Below are positions 25,028-33,655 of a DNA stretch of 48,054 bases, in pieces. This stretch comes from Kiritimatiellia bacterium (GTDB taxonomy: Bacteria; Verrucomicrobiota; Kiritimatiellia; CAIQIC01; Lenti-01): NCBI GenBank assembly GCA_028681135.1, contig JAQUJC010000017.1, positions 1 to 48,054 on the forward strand. The letters are read 5' to 3'. The notes beneath the pieces were generated by a model. The model did no database searches and had not been told where the DNA came from. It saw only the letters and a list, made by a program, of their open reading frames with translations. Both the position numbers and the translations under genes were made by a program. The first letter of the stretch is position 1. Each line of letters begins with the position of its first letter.

Positions 25028-27175
25028 ATGATGAAGCAGGACAGGTCATTTAAAACAAAACCAGCGTGGGTCCCCATGGCGCTATTGGCCGCCCTGACAC
25101 TGGCACTCTTCTGGCCGGCCACCGGCTACAAGTTGGTAAACTTGGATGACCTGGTTTATGTCAAAGACAACCAGCTTGTCCTCGAAGGGTTGAACTGGGC
25201 TGCCATTCGTGAAGCATTCACCTCCCTCCATCAAACCATGTGGGCACCTGGCCTGTGGCTTTCTTACATGCTGGACATCAAGCTCTACGGCATGACCACT
25301 TGGGGCCTGCATTTTACCAATATCCTGCTACACACGGTCAACACCCTGCTGGCCTTTGGCTTGTTCTGGAGTTGGACGCGCAAGCCCTGGCACACTTTCT
25401 GGGCTGCCGCCATCTGGGCCTGGCATCCCTTGCGCGTCGAAAGCGTCGCCTGGGTCTCTGCCCGCAAAGATGTCCTCAGCGGGTTGTTTTTCCTGATGTG
25501 TCTTTTATTTTATTATGTCGCGCATCGGGCACCGCCTTCGCGCTCTCAAACAGCGCGGACCTGGCCCCGTCGGCTTTGGCTTACTGCCAGCCTGCTTTCG
25601 ATGGCCCTTGGCCTGACGGTTAAGCCCATGCTGGTCACCACCCCAGTCGTTTTGCTGTTGCTGGACATCTGGCCGTTGAGACGAGCTCAACTCACTTTCC
25701 GAGACCTGCTTCGGAAATTACCGCGCCTGATCGTTGAAAAATGGCTGTATTGGATCGCAGTCGTTGCATCCGCGTTCATGACTATCTACGCCCACGCCCA
25801 AGGGACTAGTCTTGGAAACGCACCGTTGAGCATGTGCCTTATGGGCATTCCCCTCAACTATGTTTTTTATCTGCTAAAAACGGCCCTGCCCATCCGCTTG
25901 ACCATCCTGTACCCTAACTTGGCTGTCCAACCCATCACGGTGTTGCTTTCTTTCTTAACTCTCCTTCTTCTCACCCTGTGGGTCTGGGACTATCGACGGC
26001 AGTCGCTGGCATCCTTAATCGGCTGGTTGTGGTTTCTCGGCGTCATGCTGCCCACCAGCGGTATCATCCGCTTTGGAGTTCAAAGCCTGGCGGACCGCTT
26101 CATGTATCTTCCGGCCTTCGGCCTGTCCATCCTAGTCCTGCCCCTCTTCCCCACTCGAGGTTCCCGCCTGCGAGGCATTCGCGTGATCCTATGCACCAGC
26201 GTTCTGCTGGGATTGGCCCTGCTAACTCATCGGCAGCTCCCCGTCTGGCGCGATTCGGAACACTTGTTTGACCAGTTACTCCGGTATTCCCCTGATCATG
26301 CCTACGCATTGTCCGAAAAAGCCTCTCAGATGACTCGCTTGGGACGGTTGCAGGAGGCCGAAGAGTTGATCCGGCGCGCATGCCGGGAGCCCACCTGTAC
26401 CGACAGCCAGCAGATAATGTTGGCCGAGATTCTGGCCTCGCGAGGAAAGACCGAGCAAGCCAAGGCACACCTTCTGTCGCAAACATTGAAAAACCCCGGC
26501 ATTTCTTCTGGGTACTGGCATTTTGCCCTCGCGATGGTCTTAAACCAGATGGAAGACTATCCGGAAGCCCTGCGCCACACTCAACAAGCCGCTCAAGCCC
26601 TCGAACCTCAGGACTTGCTGTATAGGGACCTCCTGCTGCTAGGTCTGACCATCTCGTATCGGATGGATGCCCCACAAGATGCCCTGCAATGGGCCCGCCG
26701 TTTGCCTCGCCTGAGCAATGCCACTCGTGTACGGTTTGGTGATCTCATGCCATACTATCTTGGCCAATGGAAACGGCAGCAACGCCCCGAAGCCGTTGCC
26801 TATTTCCGGGAATACCTGGCCCAGAATCCCGACCAGCCAGACGCCTTGAACAACCTCGCCTGGCTGATGGCTACAGCCGAATGGAGCCCCATGCCCGCCC
26901 AGGAAATTGTAACTTATGCCCGCCGGGTCAATGAACTGGTTCCTTCCAATCCGATTCTCTTGGACACGCTGGGGGTAGCTCTGGCCCATGCCGGAGAATT
27001 TACAGCCGCACAAGATGCCGCCCGACAGGCCCAAGACATCCTTCGCGCCACCAACCAGGAGCAATCGATTCTGTTCCAGCAGATCACCCGGCGAATGGAA
27101 AAGTATACGAACCATTCTCCTTGGCGTGAGGAAAACGCGGCCGACCGCATACTGAATGATTATTATGAACATTGA
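25028..27175 (+). CDS. TMTC-like membrane glycosyltransferase with TPRs, copy 1
   Basis: A 715-residue polytopic protein of the GT-C type (like TMTC/PMT O-mannosyltransferases), followed by TPRs. About ten hydrophobic helices occupy 15-430. The first extracytoplasmic loop has the acidic pair D40-D41 in LVNLDDLVYV, where lipid-linked-sugar transferases keep their catalytic acid. Other family blocks are WGLHFTNILLHTVNTLL and HPLRVESVAWVSARKDVLSG. The C-terminal half (430-715) holds TPR-like helices and a DALNNLAWLMATAEWSP block shared by all three copies. Likely role: transfer of a lipid-linked sugar to exported proteins; donor and target unknown. The ATGs at 25028 and 25031 are both possible. 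Copy 2 starts inside its last codons (overlap 27156-27175). Confidence 0.75.
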   Translation: MMKQDRSFKTKPAWVPMALLAALTLALFWPATGYKLVNLDDLVYVKDNQLVLEGLNWAAIREAFTSLHQTMWAPGLWLSYMLDIKLYGMTTWGLHFTNILLHTVNTLLAFGLFWSWTRKPWHTFWAAAIWAWHPLRVESVAWVSARKDVLSGLFFLMCLLFYYVAHRAPPSRSQTARTWPRRLWLTASLLSMALGLTVKPMLVTTPVVLLLLDIWPLRRAQLTFRDLLRKLPRLIVEKWLYWIAVVASAFMTIYAHAQGTSLGNAPLSMCLMGIPLNYVFYLLKTALPIRLTILYPNLAVQPITVLLSFLTLLLLTLWVWDYRRQSLASLIGWLWFLGVMLPTSGIIRFGVQSLADRFMYLPAFGLSILVLPLFPTRGSRLRGIRVILCTSVLLGLALLTHRQLPVWRDSEHLFDQLLRYSPDHAYALSEKASQMTRLGRLQEAEELIRRACREPTCTDSQQIMLAEILASRGKTEQAKAHLLSQTLKNPGISSGYWHFALAMVLNQMEDYPEALRHTQQAAQALEPQDLLYRDLLLLGLTISYRMDAPQDALQWARRLPRLSNATRVRFGDLMPYYLGQWKRQQRPEAVAYFREYLAQNPDQPDALNNLAWLMATAEWSPMPAQEIVTYARRVNELVPSNPILLDTLGVALAHAGEFTAAQDAARQAQDILRATNQEQSILFQQITRRMEKYTNHSPWREENAADRILNDYYEH

Positions 27176-29333
27176 GGCCGTCAGCACTTCTCCGCCATTG
27201 GGATTTGTGGACAAGGGCTTGGTCAGCCTCAGGCGCTCCTCTTCTATGTGGATCGGGGGGCTGCTGTTCTTACTGGTCTTCGCCATCTTCAGTCCCTCCC
27301 TACGCTATGAGTTGGTTGCGATCGACGACATCCATTACATCAGCCACAATCAACTCGTGTTAGGCGGTCTGTCTTGGCCGGCCATCCGCGAGGCATTTGC
27401 GAATGTCGACAACCAAATGTATGCACCGCTGTTATGGATTTCCTACATGGCGGATGTGTCATTTGGAGGAGCCAGCCCCGCCCATCCGTGGGGCTTCCAC
27501 TTCACCAATGTCCTCCTTCACTGCCTGAATTCGTTGCTGCTTTATTTGTTACTCCTGGCGTGGTGCAAGAAGCCGTGGCGTGCCTTTTTCTTTGCGGCCT
27601 TGTGGGCACTGCATCCGCTGCGCGTGGAATCCGTCGCCTGGGTCACGGAACGCAAGGACGTGCTGTCGGGATTCTTCGGCCTGCTGTGCCTGGGTTGTTA
27701 TGTGAGGGCACACCGCAACACGGGACATCTCGGCGTCAGGCCTTATCTAGCTTCGCTCGTATTATTCACGATGGGACTGCTGGTCAAGCCCTCTCTGACG
27801 CCCATGCCGTTCGTACTGCTACTTCTCGATTATTGGCCGTTGCGCCGATATGGATCCAACGCCCCCCCCCTGCTCCGCGCGGTACCCCGTTTACTTCTGG
27901 AAAAAATACCCTTCTTTCTGGCTTCTTTCGCGGCATCCGTCGCTGCCGTAAAAGCCCATCAAGCCACCCACTCCCTCACCGAATTGCCGCTGGTTGAACG
28001 GCTGCTGGATATGCCCATTCATTACGGGTTCTATCTCTTCAAGATATTCAGGCCACGAAACCTCTGCCCGCTGTATGCGCCCGTCGCTTTTACTTGGTTC
28101 GATTTCTGCCTCGCCTGTGCGCTGCTGGCCATCCTCTCTATCTGGCTTTGGCGTCTGCGGCACCGGCACCCGCATGGATGGGTGGGGTGGTTGTGGTTTC
28201 TCGGACTGCTACTGCCCGTCAGCGGACTGGTTCGGTTTGGTGCCCAAGTGGTAGCCGATCGCTTCACCTATCTCCCGGCCATCGGCTTATCCATCGCGGG
28301 GCTTTCCCTGTTCCCCACATCTTCTGTACGTTTCCTCCCGCCAAATGCACGTGCGCCGCTGCGCGCTCTGTTGGCAATGGGTCTGCTGCTCGGACTAACC
28401 GCCCGGACGTGGCACGCCCTGCCCATCTGGGAAAACAGCCAGCGACTCATTGGCCATCTCTCTGTCTTCGCCCCCCAGCATCCGCTGGTGCTCACTGATC
28501 GCGCCGTCCAGTTCATGGAACGTGAAGGAAATTTCACTGATGCCCAATCCGCCTTGGAATCCGCACTACTTCTCAGCCCGCACGACCGGGGCACGATGAC
28601 TCGTATCGCCCTATGCATCAACGAGCGGGAGACTCCGGCCGCTGCCATGGAATTCCTGCTCAACCACCGGTCCGACCTCTTCCGCGATGGAGAATGGGAA
28701 TTCCAAATGGCCACCTTTGCCTTTCTGGGTGCCCGCTACGACGACGCGTTGAATTTCGTTGAAGAGGCCCGACGACGCATGCCCCAAAGCGACACGGGAC
28801 AAAACAATCTCCTCCTCCTTGGCATGGCAGCGGCTTTTGAAAAAGGTGATTCAGCCAAGGCCATGGCTTATGCTCGTCAAAATCCGCACTTTCGCAATCG
28901 AACCAAGATTCAACTTGCAGACTTGCTGCCACTCCACTCCTACCACTGGGGCATCTTTCTGCGCCGGGATTCCTTGGCGTACTTTCGACGGCTTGTTCAG
29001 ACCTATCCTGCACGCGGCGACCTGCTCAACAACGTGGCCTGGATTCTGGCCACTGCCGAATGGTCTCCCGCCCCTCCGCAGGAAGCCCTCGCCATCGCCG
29101 AACGCGCCCAGGCCCTTGCGCCTGTCCCCCACCCCGTCCTGCTCGACACCTTGGCGGTGGCTCAGGCGAACGCTGGTGATTTTGAAGCGGCCGTCCATAT
29201 TGCCGAACAAGCCCTGGCGCTGGTTCCCGACCTTCCGCAACAAGCCCTTTTCCGCCAGCAGCTTCAAGCCCGCATCGACCTCTATCGAAACCGCCAGCCC
29301 TATCGCGAAGAAGCGGCGGCCCGTCTGTTCTAG
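27156..29333 (+). CDS. TMTC-like membrane glycosyltransferase with TPRs, copy 2
   Basis: A 725-residue paralogue of the preceding gene with the same architecture: membrane helices about 30-440, acid pair D57-D58 in LVAIDDIHYI, WGFHFTNVLLHCLNSLLLYL, HPLRVESVAWVTERKDVLSG and a TPR-type C-terminal half with RGDLLNNVAWILATAEWSPA. It is clearly closer to copy 3 than to copy 1; both have AWCKKPWRAFF, for example. The start could be ATG 27156 or 27165; both lie within the end of copy 1, so translation is probably coupled. The stop codon TAG at 29331 is the first part of a perfect 11-bp-arm palindrome. Confidence 0.75.
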   Translation: MIIMNIEAVSTSPPLGFVDKGLVSLRRSSSMWIGGLLFLLVFAIFSPSLRYELVAIDDIHYISHNQLVLGGLSWPAIREAFANVDNQMYAPLLWISYMADVSFGGASPAHPWGFHFTNVLLHCLNSLLLYLLLLAWCKKPWRAFFFAALWALHPLRVESVAWVTERKDVLSGFFGLLCLGCYVRAHRNTGHLGVRPYLASLVLFTMGLLVKPSLTPMPFVLLLLDYWPLRRYGSNAPPLLRAVPRLLLEKIPFFLASFAASVAAVKAHQATHSLTELPLVERLLDMPIHYGFYLFKIFRPRNLCPLYAPVAFTWFDFCLACALLAILSIWLWRLRHRHPHGWVGWLWFLGLLLPVSGLVRFGAQVVADRFTYLPAIGLSIAGLSLFPTSSVRFLPPNARAPLRALLAMGLLLGLTARTWHALPIWENSQRLIGHLSVFAPQHPLVLTDRAVQFMEREGNFTDAQSALESALLLSPHDRGTMTRIALCINERETPAAAMEFLLNHRSDLFRDGEWEFQMATFAFLGARYDDALNFVEEARRRMPQSDTGQNNLLLLGMAAAFEKGDSAKAMAYARQNPHFRNRTKIQLADLLPLHSYHWGIFLRRDSLAYFRRLVQTYPARGDLLNNVAWILATAEWSPAPPQEALAIAERAQALAPVPHPVLLDTLAVAQANAGDFEAAVHIAEQALALVPDLPQQALFRQQLQARIDLYRNRQPYREEAAARLF

Positions 29334-29353
29334 CCTGGATAATCCAGGCTAGC
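29331..29353. repeat. Perfect palindrome at stop codon
   Basis: CTAGCCTGGAT, one A, then ATCCAGGCTAG. It could act as a weak intercistronic hairpin; there is no T-run. A diverged relative with a CCTGGATTATTCAGG core lies at 46471-46485. Confidence 0.6.
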
Positions 29354-29410
29354 CGGTTGGCTACCCTTCCCGCTTGTTTGCTTCTGCCAATCGCTCTACA
29401 GTGATGAGCT

Positions 29411-31549
29411 ATGAAGTGGCTTGCCACACATCCCACACGCCTTCTGACCCCCTTCCTGGGGCTGCTTCTTTTCGTTTCAACATTCGCTTTGTTTTCCCCC
29501 TCTCTTTCGTATGAGCTGGTCCCGGTGGATGACGTTACCTACATTACCGAAAACATGCTTGTGCTGACGGGCCTCTCGCCGCAGTCCATCCGCGCGGCCT
29601 TCTCTCCCAGCACTGCCACTGCGCCGATGTACATGCCTCTCCTGTGGATTTCGTATATGGCCGATGTAACGCTTTTGAACGCCTCGCCAACCCATCCTTG
29701 GGGCTTCCACTTCACCAATGTCCTGCTCCATGCCCTCACCGCAAGCCTTCTGTTCGTCTTGTTCGCTGCGTGGTGCAAAAAGCCCTGGCGCGCCTTCTTT
29801 TGGGCAGCCGTCTGGGCCGTTCACCCCTTGCGCGTCGAATCGGTGGCGTGGGTCACAGAACGCAAGGATGTCTTGTCCGGTTTATTCTGCCTGCTAAGTG
29901 TGGGATGCTATGTTTGGGCCAACCGCAAGAAACTCGGCACAGGCCTTGGCCCTTATCTGCTGGCGTTCATGTTTTACGGTTGCGGCCTACTGGTTAAACC
30001 TTCCGTCGTTCCGTTGTTCGTCGTTCTTCTCCTTCTGGATATCTGGCCATTGCGCCGCCTGGAATTTACAGGGACCGCCCGGCGTCAATTCCCGCGATTG
30101 CTCATCGAAAAGGCGCCCTTTTTCGCCGCTGCCGCCGCTATCGCCCTGGCCACTGTGCGCCACCATCACGCCGTGGGCGCACTGTCCTCCTCCCCTCTGT
30201 GGGAGCGATGCCTCCAAGTCCCCATTCACTATGGGTTCTATCTGGGAAAATTTCTCGCCCCCCTCCATCTCGGCCCCCTCTATCCGCTCATCGCCTTTTC
30301 ATGGCCGCGCCTTTTCGTCGCCCTTGTCGTGCTGCTGGGTTTCTCTCTTTTGGCGTGGAAACTCCGCATCCAACACCCCAACATAGGGGTCGGATGGTTG
30401 TGGTTTCTATTTTTCCTTGCCCCCATCATCGGCTTTTTTGGCCCGGTCGGAGTGCACAGCGTCGCAGACCGCTTCACTTATCTGCCCGCCATGGGCCTTT
30501 CCATGGCGTTCCTGTTCCTTTGGCCTGTTCCCACAGGGGGCTCCCGCAAAACTCTGCTCATGGCCCGCGTGCTGGCGGCGGGGCTAATTATAGCTCTCCT
30601 GGGCCTCCTCACGCTCCGCCTGCTGCCAATCTGGCAAAATGGTGATCGCCTGTTCGCGCGTATTTCCTACATCGCGCCTCACCATCCCGCTATCCAGAAC
30701 GTCCAGATTTTGCACCAATTAAAGCAGGATGGCAACTTCCCCAAGGCCCAATCTGCCTTGGAACACGCGCTTGCTACCGAGCCTCAGAGCATTGCGCTCA
30801 TCAGTTCCATCGCCCTCTGCCTCCATGAACAACAGGGCACAGAGGCTGCTTTGGATTTTCTGATCCAGCACCGCCCGACGGCGTCCACCGCCTTGGGTGA
30901 ATGGGAATTCCAAATGGCCATGTATTCCTTTCTGGGTGCGCAGTATAGCCAAGTGCTGGCTCACGTGGAAGAAGCCCGGCATCTTTTTCCGCCCCACGAT
31001 GCCGGCCAAAATAATCTTCATCTCCTGGGCATGGCGGCGGCTTTCGAGCTGGGCGACCCGGCGAACGCACTGGCCTATGCCCGCTCTTTGCCGCCTTATC
31101 GCACCCACACTGAAATCGCGCTGGCTGATCTATTCCCCCTCCATGCTTTCCACTGGGACTTGGGTCTGCGCCGCGATGCGCTGGCATATTTCCGACGTCT
31201 CATCCAATCCTATCCCGACCGCGGCGACCTGCTGAACAATACGGCCTGGATTCTGGCCACCGCCGACTGGTCACCTGCACCGCCTGGTGAAGTGGTGGCC
31301 CTTGCCCAGCGCGCAGTAGCACTCGCGCCCGCCCCTCATCCCGTTCTACTCGACACCTTGGCGGTCGCCTTGGCCAACGCGGGCGACTTCGACGCGGCCC
31401 TTCACACAGCGCAGCAAGCCTTGGCGCTTGTTCCCGAGACAGGACCCAATACCGCGTTCCGTCGCAGTCTTCTTTCCCGTATCACACTGTATCAACACCA
31501 GCACCCCTATCGCGAGGAGACCACGACCAGGCTATGGGCAAATCCATAA
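29411..31549 (+). CDS. TMTC-like membrane glycosyltransferase with TPRs, copy 3
   Basis: The 712-residue third paralogue. Acid pair D40-D41 is in LVPVDDVTYI, with WGFHFTNVLLHALTASLLF, AWCKKPWRAFFWAAVWAVHP, RVESVAWVTERKDVLSG, and C-terminal TPR-like repeats with LLNNTAWILATADWSPAPP. Its closeness to copy 2 over the whole length suggests the latest duplication in the trio. ATG 29411 starts MKWLATHPTRLLTPFLGLL, a short basic stretch before the first helix. The end overlaps the first STT3-like gene by 16 bp (31534-31549), placing all five large membrane proteins in one transcription unit, presumably for surface-protein or exopolysaccharide glycosylation. Confidence 0.75.
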   Translation: MKWLATHPTRLLTPFLGLLLFVSTFALFSPSLSYELVPVDDVTYITENMLVLTGLSPQSIRAAFSPSTATAPMYMPLLWISYMADVTLLNASPTHPWGFHFTNVLLHALTASLLFVLFAAWCKKPWRAFFWAAVWAVHPLRVESVAWVTERKDVLSGLFCLLSVGCYVWANRKKLGTGLGPYLLAFMFYGCGLLVKPSVVPLFVVLLLLDIWPLRRLEFTGTARRQFPRLLIEKAPFFAAAAAIALATVRHHHAVGALSSSPLWERCLQVPIHYGFYLGKFLAPLHLGPLYPLIAFSWPRLFVALVVLLGFSLLAWKLRIQHPNIGVGWLWFLFFLAPIIGFFGPVGVHSVADRFTYLPAMGLSMAFLFLWPVPTGGSRKTLLMARVLAAGLIIALLGLLTLRLLPIWQNGDRLFARISYIAPHHPAIQNVQILHQLKQDGNFPKAQSALEHALATEPQSIALISSIALCLHEQQGTEAALDFLIQHRPTASTALGEWEFQMAMYSFLGAQYSQVLAHVEEARHLFPPHDAGQNNLHLLGMAAAFELGDPANALAYARSLPPYRTHTEIALADLFPLHAFHWDLGLRRDALAYFRRLIQSYPDRGDLLNNTAWILATADWSPAPPGEVVALAQRAVALAPAPHPVLLDTLAVALANAGDFDAALHTAQQALALVPETGPNTAFRRSLLSRITLYQHQHPYREETTTRLWANP

Positions 31550-33636
31550 AACCCCCTCCCCCCCGGATGGCACAACGTTCTCCCCAAACGAAAGCACTCT
31601 GGCTGTTCCTCGGGCTTCTTTTGCTGGCGGGACATATCGGTTTCTTTACCCAGCACACCGATCGCACCGCGCAAACCTTCAACCAATCCACCGTTCCGCC
31701 CAACACCATTGAGGGCATCCCCGAACCCCGCTTCTTTCTCGAAACCGACAGCTATGCCTGGCTGGCTCATACCCGCGACCTAATGAACTCCGATGACTGG
31801 CGCATCCGCCATACCTTTATGGATAATGCGCCCTACGGTCGAGAGATGCACTGGAGTCACCTGCTCATCTGGACCTTGCGAGGCATGACCACTGCCATCA
31901 TGACAGCCACGGAGTGGCCGGTGGCGCGTGCGCTGGAACTGGCCGGGGTCTGGGTCATGCCACTATTCCAATTCCTATTTTTGTCCGCGGCTCTTTGGGG
32001 AATTTCCCGCAAAATGGGGGTTCTCCCCGCCGCGGGCTTCACCCTGGTCTGCCTGACCTATGAACCGATCGCCATTGCCTTTTCACCGCTCAAGCCGGAC
32101 CACCATGCGTTCCAACTGTTCTTTGTTCTGGCCTCATTTGTCTGCCTCCAGTTCGGCGGATTGGGCTGGGTCCGTACATCAAAATCCTCTATCCCCGCCC
32201 CTGTGCTTCTGGGATTCCCCACCACCCCTGAGCAACCAGAAGCGCGCCAGTGGATGATCGCTTCCGGAGTTTTTGGCGGACTGGCCTTATGGGTGGGGGC
32301 CACTGTTTGGCTGATTTCTCTGGCGATCATCTCGCTCGCCATGCTTCCGGCGCTTCCGTTGTTTCATCGCGCACCGAAAGACGAAATCTGCATGCCGGGC
32401 CTGTGGCGGACATGGGCCGCCTCGGGCTGTCTGGTCAGTCTTGCCTGCTATCTGCTCGAATATACCCCCCATCATTTCTCCATGCGGCTGGAAGTCAACC
32501 ATCCGCTCTACTGGGTTTCTTGGATCGGCGTAGCCCTGGGGCTTGAACAACTCGCACGCCTGCGGCGTCCGCTCACCCCCCGCCTTGCTCTGGCCGCCCG
32601 CCTTGCGATTCCGGGACTTCTAGCCCTGGCGCTCCCCGTGGCGATCCTTCTAGGTCCAGCCGCTTGGCATCACATGCACGATCCATTCATGCAGCGGCTG
32701 CACGGCAAATACATTGTTGAATTTTTGCCATCACTGTTGCTCAGGGAAGGCAACTGGCTTTCTGTTCTGGCCACCTTCCGCGCCTTCCTCATCGCGCTCC
32801 CCTGGGTGGGCATCCTCTTGTTTCTGCGCCGCGCCCGCACCTCGCAATCGCAGCGGCTGCTGTTTAGTGCCTTTGTATTTGTCGGCCTGTTCTTCGTGGC
32901 GGGCATGCTCCAACAGCGCTGGGGATTCAGCCTGGCAGCCGCGCTGGTGTGGCTGACGTTGCTGCTGCTAACCAATATATTTGCGCCAGGCGGGAATACG
33001 TCGCCCCCCCTCCCACGCCTCCTTGGCGGATTGCTGGTAGCGCTGATCCTGCTGGATGCCTTCCATTCGGACCGGTCCCGCCTCCGACTGGAAAACAACA
33101 TCTCCATCAACCGCGCCCTGCCCGAGAGCTGGATCGCAAACACTCTCAAAAAGCGCAATGCGCTTCAATGGGGACTGGCGGCAGGAACCAACCAATGGCG
33201 ATTTGCCGGGATGGCACCTGAGGTTCCCCTCTTGTATTACTTTTCCGGCATCCCTTCCGTCGCCTCCTACTATTGGGAAAACACCGCTGGCTGGCAGGCC
33301 GAAGCCGCTTTGTTGGCAGATGTGTCGCCCGCGGCAGATCAGGCGTTGGCCATTGCACGTGAACGCGGCCTCACCCACCTCGTCTCCTCTGTTCATTCCT
33401 CATATCCCGAAGTCTATTTTTACGTCGCCACTGGCATCCATGATCCGACCTATGCCGCGCTCCACACGCTCGACGGTCGGCTGACTTACGAGCCCTTCAC
33501 GAACCGCCCGGCGTGGACTGTCATTGATGAACCGCTCTCGCAAATCGGGCGCGGCGACTACATCTTCAAAACGCCGGACGGTTATGCCAAGGAACGACTT
33601 CGCTACCAGGTCTTTGCCATCCAACCCACCCCATAA
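31534..33636 (+). CDS. STT3-like GT-C membrane glycosyltransferase 1
   Basis: A 700-residue polytopic protein that looks like the oligosaccharyltransferase subunit STT3/PglB/AglB. The first loop has ETDSYAWLAHTRDL (D72) followed by DNAPYGREMHWSHL, comparable to the D-x-Y-x-x-R ... YP-G-x-E-x-W pattern of archaeal AglB. A later loop has KPDHHAFQLF, like the STT3 DHH region. The C-terminal periplasmic part contains SYYWENTAGW in the place where WWDYG-type motifs occur. About eleven helices precede this domain. Such enzymes move a lipid-linked glycan to an acceptor amide or hydroxyl. The assignment is by motif likeness only. ATG 31534 overlaps the previous gene, and ATG 31567 is an alternative. 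Confidence 0.65.
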   Translation: MGKSIKPPPPRMAQRSPQTKALWLFLGLLLLAGHIGFFTQHTDRTAQTFNQSTVPPNTIEGIPEPRFFLETDSYAWLAHTRDLMNSDDWRIRHTFMDNAPYGREMHWSHLLIWTLRGMTTAIMTATEWPVARALELAGVWVMPLFQFLFLSAALWGISRKMGVLPAAGFTLVCLTYEPIAIAFSPLKPDHHAFQLFFVLASFVCLQFGGLGWVRTSKSSIPAPVLLGFPTTPEQPEARQWMIASGVFGGLALWVGATVWLISLAIISLAMLPALPLFHRAPKDEICMPGLWRTWAASGCLVSLACYLLEYTPHHFSMRLEVNHPLYWVSWIGVALGLEQLARLRRPLTPRLALAARLAIPGLLALALPVAILLGPAAWHHMHDPFMQRLHGKYIVEFLPSLLLREGNWLSVLATFRAFLIALPWVGILLFLRRARTSQSQRLLFSAFVFVGLFFVAGMLQQRWGFSLAAALVWLTLLLLTNIFAPGGNTSPPLPRLLGGLLVALILLDAFHSDRSRLRLENNISINRALPESWIANTLKKRNALQWGLAAGTNQWRFAGMAPEVPLLYYFSGIPSVASYYWENTAGWQAEAALLADVSPAADQALAIARERGLTHLVSSVHSSYPEVYFYVATGIHDPTYAALHTLDGRLTYEPFTNRPAWTVIDEPLSQIGRGDYIFKTPDGYAKERLRYQVFAIQPTP

Positions 33637-33655
33637 CCTTCACCGAGACCCGCCC

